Assembly: GCA_038373885.1 (NCBI GenBank)
Contig: JAWZYV010017494.1
Span: 434,001 to 498,000, forward strand
DNA: 64,000 bases
Direction: 5' to 3'
Source of the DNA: Cheiracanthium punctorium
Lineage: Eukaryota > Arthropoda > Arachnida > Araneae > Cheiracanthiidae
Positions 46,150-59,423 of this stretch are shown here, piece by piece. The notes beneath the pieces were generated by a model. That model searched no databases and was not told the origin of the DNA. It was given only the letters and a program-made list of their open reading frames with translations. A program made the position numbers and the translations under genes. The stretch's first letter is position 1; the number at the start of each line of letters is the position of its first letter.

Positions 46150-48083
46150 AACAGTAATATAAAAAATACCAAATCTAGATAGTTTTAAAAATTTCAAAAA
46201 ACATGTGTCTTTCTTTCATGAATTTTCAAGTTCCAAAGAATTCGTAAAATTCTGCTTAAAACTGCGTAAAATTAAAATCTGCATAAATAACATAAAGTTT
46301 TACTATTGCATTTCTTTTTCTTTTAGCAGACGATATTTTAACTAAAAATAACGGAAATGGAACACGGTCAAATATTTTTAAAGTAACTGTAATTGATATT
46401 TATTTTATATTTATAAATTAAAAATTTGAAAAAAAAATTCCTAAACCAGAAATTTATTGTCTATACAATTTTAGAAGTAAAAATTAAAGGATTGAGGCCT
46501 TATTTTTCAATATGTAACTCTTATCGAAATTAAGTAAAACTGTAAAATTACTTATATCATAATCTCCTTACCCATACATACTAGGAATGAACTTAAAAAG
46601 ATTATAGGGCTTACAATATACATAATTTATATGAAATTTTAAAGTCAGAAATTCAGAAAACAAATTACTCATATTAAATAATTAAAATTAATCTTATTCG
46701 AAATGTTAAAAGCTATTTACTTTCTCCAGAGAAAAGCTCAAGATAATTGATGTTTCTATCAGACATATTTTCCTTAATAAAATTGATCTAATGGCTATTT
46801 TATGTTCGCTTTAAAAGTCATTAGTAATGTACTCTGATCGTGCAAAACAAATCAAATCCCATTTCACTTAAAATACAATTATTTTGAATTGCACGTGTTT
46901 TCATACCTGACGTTTTCCACGAATTCCTCTTATGGTATTATCGGTGGATTCGTTCCTTTTCCCTCTGTTTTGTGATGAGAGTTTATCGTGTACTGATAAT
47001 CTAAGTTACTGAATGGTTTTTAGCCTGAGGAGACATGGCTGAAGATTTTTAAATGTATATTTAATTAAATAAAATTCTCTTAATTAAAACAACCACTTCC
47101 TTTTAAGTAAAGAGTTATTTTGCAGTTGAAAGTGACAGAAAAAAAATAACGAATAAAATTCAAGATGGAATTCGTGCTGACAAGAAGATGCTTTTATTTT
47201 GATTTTTCGTGGCGCATGAATCCTACATCTCATTAGCTTAGAATACGAATGTTATATCTGTAAAAATTTCAAGAAGGCGTCTTCTTTCATACACTTATTT
47301 TTCTCTGAAAACTAGAGCTTTCAGTTTGAATATAAAGAACATTTATATGAATATTTAAAATGTAAGCCTTTCCCCTCTTCATTTTTAAAGGAGTTAACAT
47401 TTTGGTAAACTCTCTAACAAGAAAAGAAGGAAAATAAAAGATATGTGTCTGCATAATTAAGAACAAAACATGCAAAGCTTTAGCAAGACAGGCTATACAG
47501 GCATTTTTAAGATGCTTTCAAAGTATATATTTTAATTGAATTATTTTCGTGAACAAACCCTTTCACAGAGTTTTGTATATTTTATTTCATTAAAATGTTA
47601 TCTTACATAGAAGATAGTTTATAAAAATTTAATGCGGGAAAAATATAGATTTGATGGAAAACGCTAGCTTTGAAAAAAGTCATAGTTAAACGGTTGTATT
47701 TTAATGTAACGGGTTGCATTTTAATGTATAAACACACATGCGAGTAAAATAAAAAACAAGAAAATCAAGTTTCACTAAAAGGAATCAATTAAGAAATCAA
47801 GTAAGTTAAAAAAATCAGAGTACTAATATTGAATATAGTACTAATATTGCCATTCCAATGGAAAGAGAAAACTTGAATGAAATAGCACACACACACAAAA
47901 GAAAAATAATAGAAAATGGAGGATAAAGTTATAAATAATGAAAACTATAACAAAAAAAAATTAATAGGAAGCAACACAGAAAGCTGAAACGTAAAACATA
48001 CGCTGAACTAAAAAATATAATAGATACAAGAATAAAACAAATAATAATACTTACGTTTTAGGTATATAGATACAGATATATAT
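46150..48083. other. AT-rich sequence, no gene seen
   Basis: A small direct duplication (GTACTAATATTGAATATA) lies at 47820. A CACACACA tract lies at 47888. Nothing else was seen. Confidence 0.5.
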
Positions 48084-48980
48084 TGTTACGAATTTTTGGG
48101 GCAACCCGCTGTTATGGAGTGTAAAATAGTTTAAAATTCGTATTCTATGCTTAAAAAAATAGTTAAATTTTGCTTTTTGTTGCATCAAAATAAGTCAACT
48201 AGAACGCGAGACACGGAGTTTTAGTTCTTTCTATTGTTTCGTATAGCATTTTCCACAAATTTTGAGAAATATTGGTCCTTGGCCTTTGCTAACCTCACTT
48301 TTGGAGACTTAATTTGGTGATATTTCGCTAAAAGTTGCCAAGCTTGGCGGCATTTTGGTCATTTGGAGTGATTTCCCCAATGCGGCTTGTAAAGTTGGTT
48401 TTTCTGCATTAAAATCACATAATAGCCTAATGATTCAGCTGTATTCCTATGATGTATTCAAAATTTGCGCTTGAAGGGGAACTTTCGGGAAATTTCTAAT
48501 ATTTTCTGGATCATCTTTAAAAGCACAGCTGGTTGCCAGTTCAGTCAGATTTGCTACTGTTTCCGCCAAGAGCAGATGTCCGTGAAGCTTAAGGCTTCGT
48601 ATTGACGCTACAAAAGCGGCGTTTTCGCTTGTGTTATGAACCTTTGTTTTTAAGTGATCTGCGTAAATTCTTCATTGCCGAGTCTTGAGGGACTGTTAGT
48701 GATATCTCTTGTATATTTGCACTGAATTTTTGCCTGTGGGTGTGTTTTATTTTGTGTGAGAAATACAGCATTTGTGAAAGCTTCCGGACTAAGCGAACTG
48801 TTAAAAGCACATTACTGTCTGATTGTGCTTGTGAATTTTGTACAGCTGATTGTTCGACGAAGTTCTAGAAGCAATAAAGTTCGACTTCCATCTTGACAAG
48901 AGGACTCTTTACTAGAACTTTCTACACCCACTGGACTTTAGTACGACGAACCCGGAAACAAGCAGAGTATTTCTGTAACA
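48084..48980 (+). mobile_element. Putative solo LTR (Ty3/gypsy-like)
   Basis: It starts TGTTACGAATTTTTGGGG and ends TTTCTGTAACA. The TG...CA boundaries with the TGTTAC/GTAACA inverted tip are common in gypsy LTRs. The polyadenylation signal AATAAAG is at 48873. ATAT lies on both sides (48080-48083 and 48981-48984), but the flanks are TA-rich so this duplication is weak evidence. No internal gag-pol region or second LTR is in the window. Confidence 0.6.
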
Positions 48981-50465
48981 ATATATATATGAATATAAAT
49001 GCATAATTTGAAAAATAATAAAAGTATCGAGGAAAATGCAAACAAACAAAAATAAATAAATGAACAAATAATAATTATGATTGTAAAAAAATAAAATTAA
49101 AAGCAACTCTTTGTCACCTTGCTGTTCCCCCCCCCTCTTTTTTGCACACTTCTTTCTTCCGAATTGTTATTTTATTTTTGCTAATGTTTTATTTCCGTTT
49201 CCTGTTTTTCTACTGGTTTGCAAATACCGTGGAATCAAAACTCTGCTTCTGAAGAAGGGAGAATAACTGTGCCATTGAAACAAGCACATAGTTTTATTCG
49301 CGTATGTTTTTATCGTATTATAATTTTCAATGCAGGACTGTTTCCTGACATGGTCAAACATTTCTCTCGCTGAGGTCACTGCCAATAAAATAATGTTCTG
49401 ATCGTTATATAATTCAACCACAAAATAAGATTTTTTTCTTTGACTAGCTCCCCGTAGCAACCTACTGATCATTTAATTAATATTGTTAACAGCAATATTA
49501 TTATATCAGGTTTAAGCTCCTTAATGTTTATAAAAATCTTTCTCAATATTTATGTAATTTGACTGCACTAAATATTAATTTATTGGGACGTTTTCAAAAG
49601 TTAATAAAACTTGCTTCAGACAACTAAAGAACAAAACTTACAAGTGCAACTTTTTGTTTTCAGCCTTAATTTACAAAATGTGACATCACAACTTTGACAA
49701 GCACTTTCGCATTTGACTACATTCATTACATAAAGACATCGTCAGACTTCTTATTGTGACTACAATTATTAATTCATGAGTCATAACAACTGTCTAGCAT
49801 GCACTAGACAAAGAAAGCGAGAAATAAGAGAATAAATATACTTTGCTCTTATATTTATTTGTATTCCGATTTTCTTAGAGTAACCTAAGGCACTGGAATT
49901 CCATATACTACATTATTAATGTAAAATGGTGAATTAAAAAAGTCTAGTAATATCTGGAAGATTTATTTTAATATTTATATGATCAGAAAGTGTTCACATT
50001 TTGAAATTTTTTCTACTGAATAATTTAAGGATATTCAAATGCGCTGAATGCGTACTTACTTCTTAGGTTTTTTGATGCTGCTTAAATTGAAGACACATTA
50101 GATACCACGATTTGCGTTGATAAAATTATATATTTGCATAAAACATAAATTTCGCCAGCACAATTGAAAAATATTAAATTACTTTATTTTATCTTGCGTC
50201 AGATTTTACAGCGTTTATTGTTTATTTAAGGTTTTCAATTTAACAGTTTAATTTAAAATTTGAAAGTTCGTAAATTAAGGGTAGTTCAGTAGATCTGTTA
50301 AGCGGTAATATGCTAAAGGAAAGACACATGAAAAATTTTATCTTTTACTAAAAGATAACCGCAAACAAAACTGCATGCCGATTGTCTAGCATGTAATCAG
50401 ATTGTTTATATGCTCAAAATTCAATTAAAATGAAACAAGTATACATATATATATATATACGAACC

Positions 50466-50496
<31 letters not shown>

Positions 50497-52580
50497 AAAT
50501 ATTTACAGATACTATTTTAACACTATATGTTCCGTTACCTTATACATATACAAAATAATCTTTGACACTTTCAACATACACATAAATGAAAAATATTGTA
50601 CATGAATACATACATATTAACCAACTAATAATTCAATTGTTCAGTTCTACTGATTGTTGCATAATATTCCACCAACAAAATATTTATTTATTTATTTTAT
50701 TTATTTACTTAATTTTATTTATTTTATTTTTTCTATATGTCAATACGTTGGTATGACTATAAACTATCTTATTCACAACATTCTTTCTATTAGAGAAATT
50801 AATTGTTTGAACAAAAATACCTTCAAACGTCACATTCAAAATCAAAGTTCTTTCGTATATTTTTGTGCAGCAGTATATTTACACTTACAAAACACAACTA
50901 AAATATTCAAACAATATCAATGCAGGTTTTTTTTTTTTTTTTAAACTGAGAAACAAGATAGTAACCTCGTTATTACGATGCATAATTTCTCTCCCAGACT
51001 TTGTTTTATTTTTGAAAAATCTACTATATATATATTTATTTATTTATTATTATAATTATTATTAATTTACATATCATTTTAGTTACTAGGAGTACATAAA
51101 ATTGCCTTTTTTCTACGGCACCATAATGTGGTGGTTTTTTAAAATTTTGTTATGATTAAAATTTGATGAATACTAAGGTCAAAGATGATCGTAAGGTGGG
51201 ATTGTGCGGCGCATAACCTACCTGGCAAGTACTCCTAGGATTACGCTGAAAAAAGGAAAATGATTGAAATACATCTAAACACCAAAAAAAAAAACTAAAG
51301 ACTATATGAACTGCAAACAAATTACATTTGTTCTTAGGCATTCCAATAATATTAATTAAAAGGCGATATTGAAATAATTTTAGTATAACAAAGTATCTGG
51401 GGAGATGTGGTTTTGGAGGATAAGGGGTATCCACAAAAGGTTTGAAACACTATTAGGAAATAAATAGTTTGGATATTCACCATTATGATGAGGTAGCCAT
51501 CTTTACGCAGTGCACGATCGACGCGTGCACTATTGGGACCGCTTTTTTTTTCTCTTAGGTCATCACCAAGCAACACTCCTTGGCATTCTCTGCCGACACC
51601 GATTTTTTTTAACACAACTTCATCACACTGCTTCGACGCACACGGATTCGAAGCACTTTTTTAACTCTCTTCTGACACACCTTTTTTTCACTCTTTCTTG
51701 AAGCACACTCGTCCTCTCTTCTTTTTTTTCCCACGGGGCTGTTTCTTTTTTACCCCCTCTTACATCATTGGCTGGAGTTTTTGATTTGCTCGCATCGGGG
51801 AATTAATGCATCCCCTCGTTGAATCCCGGACATGTAGGTGGGACATCGGGGTAACATACCCCGCCAAATTTGCATATCATTTTCGGCCATAAATATTTTA
51901 ACGTTGACAGTTCATTGTGCTATAGTGTCCAGATTGTCCATTGCCTGGCGCCTCTTGTAATTTATTGTCCACCTGCTTGGTCTTCCCATGGAAACAGTAT
52001 CAAAATTATCTTTTACTGCTCCTTTCGCTCCACCACATATATAATACATGAAATCAATAAAAAAAAAAGAATTATGATGCGTGTTTGTAATTTTTTTCAT
52101 CTGAAATTTAACAATCCCGATTTGTATAAATTCAATTATTTTTTTCTTTTTTTAAATTCACCCCTTTTTGAAGCCTCTGTCCTATTATGCCCTCTGACTT
52201 GGTGGAAGTCATCCTATGTAGCTGTAACGTTCTATACATTTTTCAGTCTCAGTAGGTGCTGAACTATAATTGAGAACCTTGAAATGACCGAAGACAGATT
52301 TGCGATGACCACTCCTCGCCCCCCATTTTCCTTTTTTTATACAACTTCAATAATATGACGACTGCCCACTTCCCTTTTTCACATCCTTGTCCTTTATGTT
52401 TTTTTTTTTTTTTTTTTTTTTTTTTTGGCTGTCATATCCAGCAGGTAGAATAAGTTCTCCAAAAGCACGGTAACTTCCGAGTAACTCTTAAGTGGCACAC
52501 ACAATTCGGTCACGAGTAATCATTGCAACGTGGAGGCGTAGTCTCAGTGAGGTTGAAATGTTCTACTTTCGTGACGCTCA
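48981..52580. other. AT-rich sequence with homopolymers
   Basis: TA repeats lie at 50443-50458, a T run of 26 at 50466-50491, ATTT/ATT repeats at 50685-50735 and 51030-51060, and a T run of 27 at 52400-52426. A GC-richer patch at 51490-51860 has a short hairpin (AGTGCACG..CGTGCACT near 51510) but no identity I can support. No gene was seen. Confidence 0.45.
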
Positions 52581-52607
52581 CCTTGTGATCACCATATGAT
52601 CACAAGG
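52581..52607. repeat. 11-bp-arm hairpin
   Basis: CCTTGTGATCA and its reverse complement TGATCACAAGG flank CCATA. Confidence 0.85.
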
Positions 52608-52684
52608 TTACCACACAGTGACTCGACAGGAGAAAAAATGTGAACCGAATAGAAGAAAAAATGCGGTGTTTCCATCTTAAATAT

Positions 52685-52790
52685 CCGGAACCTCTACCAG
52701 GTGTTCCGATTCGGGCTGAGAGATACGAACCCGGATTGTCTTGTTGGTAGAAGAATGCGCTAGCATTACGCCATTCAGAATTGCATCATT
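52685..52790 (-). mobile_element. Possible tRNA-derived SINE fragment
   Basis: Minus-strand TGCTAGCGCATTCTTCTACC resembles an A-box region, and CCGGGTTCGTATCTC resembles a B box 35 bases later. Cloverleaf pairing was not convincing and no target duplication was found, so a tRNA-like SINE head is more likely than a tRNA gene. Confidence 0.35.
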
Positions 52791-54048
52791 CCCTTTTAAA
52801 AATTTGTCTAATTGCAAAAAGTAGTTTTGAAAACTGAAATTTTGGTGGCTTACTTTATAATTTGAGGAAAAATGCATTTATTATTAATTGAGCTATAGAT
52901 AAATTTTTTTGAAATCTTTTTCAAATATTACTTTCTAGAAGTCTTTTTGCTTATCTGTATATTACATTGGGTTAGTGCCTAATTATGAGACGTTAGGAAA
53001 TTTTCATTTTAGTTATTGATTAATGAAATTATTTAACTAAATTACATAAAAAATTAAATTAAAGAAATCATTAATTAAAAAATTAATTTAAAATATTGAG
53101 AATCTTTATTAAAATATATTACGTCAAAGAAGCGCCTGATATCTCTGCATCAACTCAATACATAAATGATTGTAATTTCTTAAACATTTGCTGGATCGAC
53201 ACATTATTTTGAGGCATATATTAACATTTAAAAAATTCAGTAATTTAATTAGTTAAAATAATTTTAAGGTGTAATATTTTTAAGAGGCTTGAATCATTAT
53301 ACATGAGTCTTCAAATTAACAAAAATTCAATAATTTATATATTTCAAATTAATTGAAACAAAAGTCTCTTAAAAATTTTCTAAAACAAGACTTCATCGTA
53401 TTTTCTTGTTTTTATTACCAGAATTCAAAGTATGTAACAATCAAATGGGGATTTAAAAGTCACAAAAACGGTCCACTTATGTTCTTTTTTAAATGACCAA
53501 TACGGTGATTTTTTGGTTGTGAGAACTTTACTTTATGTCATAATAAATAACAAGGAAATGTTCTTTTGGAAAGTTACGTGATAAGCCAGACAAAGGCTGA
53601 ATCAAAGAAGAATTTGAAAGTTTTGTCAAAGGACTCGAACATATTACATTAAAATCAATTTTGCTTTTTAGTTATTTTTGTATAGTTTGTAGTGCATATT
53701 TAAGTATATAAATATGGAACAGTAGACTAAATTACAAACTATGTTCCTGGAGCAAGCCGTTTAATGAAATTGAGACATTTTAACTGTAGGGAATCGAAAA
53801 AAAAAATCAGTACTTGGAGAATCGCAATTGTGGGCAGTGTTGTTCTTTAAAACTGAATTTTAGAAATAAAAAAGTTATTGTTAAGTATCAGATGATTAAA
53901 ATTCAAGAAATTAGCAAATAGGACAAATGTTCCTTTAATTTACACTCTCCTCTGTCTCGAATAAAAACGGAAGCATCTTATTTAAGTATTGTTTTCAATG
54001 GAAGTATCCACCATATTAAAAAAAAAAAATCTGGTGTGACTCCACTCG
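52791..54048. other. AT-rich sequence, no gene seen
   Basis: Nothing recognisable was seen. Confidence 0.5.
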
Positions 54049-54506
54049 ACTTTCCGAACACTTACGATTAATATCATTACCAGGCATTTACAATTTTAAT
54101 AATGAATAATTCAAACATATATACCAAACTGAAGCTCAATCGAATGCGCCGTTTAAACGTTGGCGCACTTTCAATAATTTCTCCCCATATGCCATAATGT
54201 AAAAGAAATCCTTTTCGTTGCCCTGTAGAAAAACTATAAGTCCTAAACACACCAAAATCAATACCGGTATTGCGGCTGTGGTTTATAACATATATACCGA
54301 ATTTGAGCTCAATCGAATGCTCCGTTTAGGAGCTATCGTGTTCACTCACATACACACAAACACACACATATACACACATACATACATACATACATCTCGT
54401 AAAAATAGCATAAATGAATTCAGAAGACTTCAAAACGTGTAAATACACCAAAATCTCGAAGTCGATTTTTTTCATGATTACAATACATGGTACATGTTCG
54501 GAAAGT
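54049..54506 (-). repeat. ACTTTCC repeat family, copy B (inverted)
   Basis: On the minus strand this copy matches copy A (23766-24443) through the ends (CATGGTACATGTTCGGAAAGT and ACTTTCCGAACACTTACG), the CA/TA microsatellite, the ATCGAATGCTCCGTTTAGGAGC block and the CATATGCCATAATGTAAAAG block. It is shorter by about one internal unit. The 74-codon open frame over it is incidental. Confidence 0.75.
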
Positions 54507-54599
54507 AAAAATCGGTAAACGCTGTTTATGTTTCTGAATTGTCTAAACTTTTTATGGTAATTGAAGCAACTTATCAGTTTTACCCCATGTGCTAAGAAG

Positions 54600-55260
54600 A
54601 TCACACATACAGACCCGCAACTAGAGAGGGGCAAACGGGGCACGTGCCCATGGCTCCGACATTGGATTACGGGCCCTGGACCCAGGATAAGAGACGGGGC
54701 TCCTCCCCTTTCATTTTACTGTCGTGTGCTACATTACTATTGCACGGTTTTACCTTACCTATACTGTTTTTAGAATGTAGTTTAACCTGAATATACAGGG
54801 TGTAAATGAAGAACTGAGAGGATGAATTCGTTAAATGACATTTTTATAAAATAGAGATTTCCGGTCAGAAGATCTACGCTAATACACAAACAAGCTCACA
54901 CAACACACATAATGACCATAAGTACCCCATCAATTTTATTAAAAGTTCATGATAAACTGTTTGTCATAAATATATTTTTTAAACTGTTTATCACAAATGT
55001 ATATTTTAAATTTAAGTTAAAATGAATCTTGTAAAATTTCATTTGATGGAAAAAATCAAAAAACTTTTTCTAGTTTGTATTAAATTATAATAATTAAACA
55101 ATTATATTGATTTAAGCTGCTTCCGAGCCCTGGACCCAGTGGTCCAGCTAGCTTCACCCTTGTGGAGGCCCTTACCCCCACAAGGGTGAAGCATGTACCC
55201 CGGGAGTCGTGTTGACTGTGCCGCCAAAACAGTTATGCTTTTGGCGGCACAAAGTCTATT
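54600..55260. repeat. Unassigned repeat-like region with two strong hairpins
   Basis: CCCGCAACTAGAGAGGGGCA then AACGGGGCACGTGCCC (54615-54650) resembles a DNA-transposon end. The phrase GCCCTGGACCCAG recurs at 54672 and 55129. Hairpins lie at 55151-55192 (GCTTCACCCTTGTGG arm, 11-base loop) and 55217-55251 (TGTGCCGCCAAAA arm, 9-base loop). These may be termini of one or two non-autonomous elements. Confidence 0.4.
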
Positions 55261-56925
55261 TGCGACACAGGCACATTCAAAATGTCGGTGTTCAATTTTC
55301 CTTTAAAAAAAAGTTCAGCTGTTCTCTTCTGTTGAAACCACCGCGGGATGTGCTAACTTACGGTTACCTGCCCTTTATTTAGTTTTGAGGCGCTGATTAA
55401 AAAATGAACGAATATAAAAAACACTTTTAACTTAATATACAAGAAACACTTATAAGCACGGTATATAGTGCTTTAATCTAGCTGGCATGATTGAAACAAT
55501 TAAAATATGTCTAAAAATAAAACAATTCATGTGGAATGTTCAAATTAAATATATAAATTCTGTATGGCACATCGAAAGAAATATTTCTCGAGAAAGTTTA
55601 TCAATTTCAAAATGTTTTTTTTTTTGAAGTAGTAAAAGAAATAATTAGAAGGGACATGTGAAAGTTCACTTGTGGTTCAGTTAGTTAACGCAGTTCGCCC
55701 AGTTAATTTTCTGAAGGCGTAACATTGAAACTTACAGAAATGTTGATATTTTTTTTCTTTACATAAGACAGTTATGGAGGAACGTAATTCTACGTTTAAA
55801 AGAAGCACAAAAGACACTAGTTGACAAAGCTACATGCGAAATCATAAGTAGGAATAAACTGGAATGAAAATGTTTTTTCTTCAAGAACGTAATTTTTCTA
55901 TCTGATTATTAAAAATGCATCCAAAATATGTTTGTTACATTTTTAAATGCATTAATATATGCACAGTAAAATATATTGGAAAAAAAAAAATCGACGTCAA
56001 TCCTCCCTACCAAACAAATAAATGCAGTACAAGACGTAATTTAAGATACTTTTCTTTTATTTCCCACACTACAACGCTAGTGATTTTATTTTGTTGATTT
56101 TAATAAGGGGAAAAAATAAATAAAAACGGAAATTGTAAGAGCTTTGTTAAATTTGAAAACATGGCATCTCAACTCTGCACTCCAGCGGATCGAAAGAGGC
56201 ATCTACTAGATTAATTGTATTATAAGCAGGTACACAGGTATTTTGATTGCTTTTAGATTGTTTCTCAAGTGCTTTTTAGCTTGCTCTCAAAAGATGTGAC
56301 ATCAGACTAATTAGAATATGTTGATATTCGTTCAGTAAATATTTATCGAATGTTTTTTACCTTAAAATATTCAATCGTCTTTCATTTGAAATTTTTTCCA
56401 TGCTTGCTTACAGTTTGAATATTTTTTTGCATTATTTAAATTGCTTAAATTTATACAACAAATTTGATTAAAATTTAATTTAGCAAAATTTATCGTTGTA
56501 ATCAGTTTACTTTGAATTAATATAAAATAATAAATACACCCAAAACATGTGTGCTATGTCTTGTGGAAAATATGCACTTGTAAAATCAGAAGTTTTTAAT
56601 CCTCCCAACCAATGAAAGATAAGTGTTCGTCTCTAAAAAGCATCTCTAATTCTTTTGAATTTGCAGCATGGTATAGTTGCATATTTAAATAATATCATTT
56701 ACGAATAGGAGGGTTATAAAATAAAAATTTAGTCGTAATTGTGCTTAACAACACTACTTTCATGTAGTTTGTTGTATACATTCAAGTAAGAGATTATTTT
56801 TCATACAGCTGCGCGATCTACGACCTTTTCAATTTTGCTGTACATTTACATTTATCTTTCATTTAAAATTTCAGAAGATGACAGAATACTTTTGAATGAA
56901 TCTGTCAGTGGCAGGCTGAAGATTT
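55261..56925. other. AT-rich sequence, no gene seen
   Basis: Nothing recognisable was seen. Confidence 0.5.
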
Positions 56926-57352
56926 TTGTCGTGGCACTCATAAGCAAAAATTTAAGGGGTGGTAAGGGAAACTAAGACGGTTTAGAATCACATAGGTGTA
57001 GAGTCGGAATCGTTGTTTTCATTTACCTGTTAATAATCACTTTAATAATCAATCTTGTAATCATTGTATGATCAATCTTGTAATTATTGTATGGTCAATC
57101 TTGTAATTATTGTAAATTCCCTACTTTAGTAATCAATCCTCTTACTAACCAATTTTAATCAAGTGCTTTTTATGAAAGATCCATTAGCTTTTGGCGAACC
57201 ATAGTCAAAAAGTTCACTATTACTCAAAAGTGATAATTAACAGGTACCTTTGGAGGACGTTTCTGACCCCACATTGCTTTTTGTTATTCTGAACCATCTT
57301 GGCCCACAGTACTACTCCTTAAATTTTTTATCGTGAGTTTCGAAACACCCTG
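56926..57352. mobile_element. Long-TIR MITE (mariner-like ends), copy 3
   Basis: The right end, inverted, is CAGGGTGTTTCGAAACTCAC and TA follows at 57353. The left arm carries the matching AAAATTTAAGGGGTGG, GACGGTTTAGAATCAC and ACCTGTTAATAATCAC blocks, like 6979-7420. The extreme left tip is diverged. The interior holds a three-copy 24-bp minisatellite (ATCAATCTTGTAAT(C/T)ATTGTATG) at 57047-57115, absent from the other copies. Confidence 0.7.
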
Positions 57353-57354
57353 TA

Positions 57355-58219
57355 CATTTCACGTCAAATTGTAGTTAGAACAGATTTTCATAGCTTAAGA
57401 TACTATTGATTTTGTTCAGAAACAATGTCGGTCCGAGATATATCGTTGAAATGAAAATGAGCAATCTTGCTTATGACGCCAGAATAAATCCGAGATTTTG
57501 CAATTTATCGATTAAAAGCGCAATTCTAGCGACAAACGCTTAAACAAGCTAGGTGATTAAGTAGAAAAATGGAGAAAATTATGTAGAATAGAAAAATGAT
57601 TATGAATTTTCACGAATTTGCATTTATTTATTTAAATAAAAAAGGAACCGGAGTTTAAAAACCTCCCGTTATTCCTTCGTAAAATATTTTAATTCATATA
57701 ATTTTGTATGTTCTTACATTTGGATGGTTTTTCTCTCTTAAAAAAAGCCTATTGTGTGTGCAAATTATTTGATAGAAATTGAATATGTGTATAATAGATT
57801 GCAGTATAATAATATTAATGATTTTTTAAAAAGGAATATTTTATGTAAAGTAACTCGGCATCATTTGGCATTGACATGCGACGTTTCACATCTCATTAGA
57901 AAAGCAAAAAATGTAATAAATTATTGAAGTAAAATGACAAGTACTACAGCTAGTTAATTTTGACTTTTTGGGGGGTTTAAAAAAAAATAATTATCGTAAA
58001 TAGAAAACGTCCAAAAAATAAATTATTCAAATTTTTGTTGCTTCTGTAAATAACAATGCCGTTAAAATTAACTTATTTTTTAAATTAAAATTTGAATGTT
58101 TTTTTTTTCTTTCAAATCGGATATACATTTATGCAAACTCATTCGTTTTAATTTATCGGAATTTACAGACTTTTTTTGGTGTAATGTTATAAGGCCTCTG
58201 GATTTATATGTTTTGTACG
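57355..58219. other. AT-rich sequence, no gene seen
   Basis: Nothing recognisable was seen. Confidence 0.5.
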
Positions 58220-58332
58220 ATCCCTAGTAGCACAATTAGTCCAAAAGACGTTTAAAACACGTTTTTTAACGTCAAAATACGTGTTTCCAACGTAATTTCA
58301 ACGTTTTTTGAACTAGTTGTGCTTCTAGGGAT
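58220..58332. mobile_element. 113-bp MITE
   Basis: ATCCCTAGTAGCACAATTAG at the left and, inverted, ATCCCTAGAAGCACAACTAG at the right form 21-bp terminal repeats with two mismatches. The interior repeats AACGT words (AAAGACGTT, TAACGTC, CAACGTAATTTCAACGTT). It is too short to encode anything. Confidence 0.75.
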
Positions 58333-59045
58333 AATACTGTTTTGTTTACTTAAAAATATGTTGATTTCTCAATACTATCCATTATTCGTCTTGTTTAGAG
58401 TAGGCATGAATCTTTTAATTTCTAAATTTGCTTTATCTCAGAAAAAAAGAACATAGTCAATAAATCTGGGGTTTCTAAGACAGAAAAAAAGAAAAATACT
58501 CAGCCTTAATAAAATCAAAAGAGAAAACGTAAATAAATATATATATAAAAATAAATAAATGTGACTAAGAATCGGAAAAATAAGTCAAAACCAACAACCA
58601 ATTTTCCTTTTCCTGTTTCGGTTAATTTCAATTCAAGCAGTTCAAGAAAACTCTAATAGGCAACGATCACGCCAACTTTTATTAAGACTTAAATGTACAA
58701 AAGATATCATGCTTCCCTCAACAGTTAAGACCTAAATCTTTAACAGGGACCGAAAAAGAAGGAAATTATTTTTAGCTCTTACTAGGTAAATAATTCTGTG
58801 CTGGTTAGAAGATATATTTCTACAGAAATCGGACAAAATTGCCATTTAGTTAGCGCATGTATTACCAAGCGATTGTACTTATGAGCCAGACACATCTACC
58901 AATCAGTTGTAATACTTTCTTACAGGGTGGTTTTCGGATAGTTCATTTTGGTCATTTTTCTACTGTGTTCGAGATTATTGAAGTCCTACCTGAACTCCCT
59001 AAGCAGTTTGATGCATTATGTGAACTGAAATTGAAATTGTCCAGA
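58333..59045. other. AT-rich sequence, no gene seen
   Basis: The 155-codon open frame at 58857-59324 runs from here into the hAT-derived repeat. Its first half has no recognised domain, so I do not call a gene. Confidence 0.4.
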
Positions 59046-59387
59046 CAGCGGCAGCTCGTCATTAAGAAGCAGAGGAGCATGGCCACAGGCTCTGATTCAA
59101 AAGCTCTTCCTGTTATGCAGCATAGTTCTTTTAATAATTTGCACTTTACTGTAAAATGCCAGTATTTGAGAACGCCAACTAAGCAAGTTTGTTTTACCTG
59201 TGTAAAAATCACTGGTCCACAGTCATTCCTTTCCCAAACTTGTCCCAAACATTCCTTTCCCCCACCGTTGACGACATATCAGAACGGCTTACAGTCTTTT
59301 GGTTACCAGGTCTTCTGGACCTAACATACTTTTTTTTTTTAGTACTGAGGAGGGGGGGGGGTATTTTGCCGATTCGGTAGCTTTAAC

Positions 59388-59423
<36 letters not shown>

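Noticed and set aside
52685..52790. Functional tRNA gene on the minus strand
   Set aside because: A- and B-box-like words are present but acceptor and anticodon stems do not pair well; a SINE head is more likely.
54218..54442. 74-codon open frame with His/Thr/Ile repeats
   Set aside because: It is a translation of the CA/TA microsatellite inside repeat copy B.
54796..54830. CAGGGTGT mariner-like end
   Set aside because: Single short match without an inverted partner.
58857..59324. 155-codon open frame as a gene
   Set aside because: Its second half coincides with a hAT-derived repeat (59046 on) and the rest has no recognised domain or splice context beyond a chance TTACAG.
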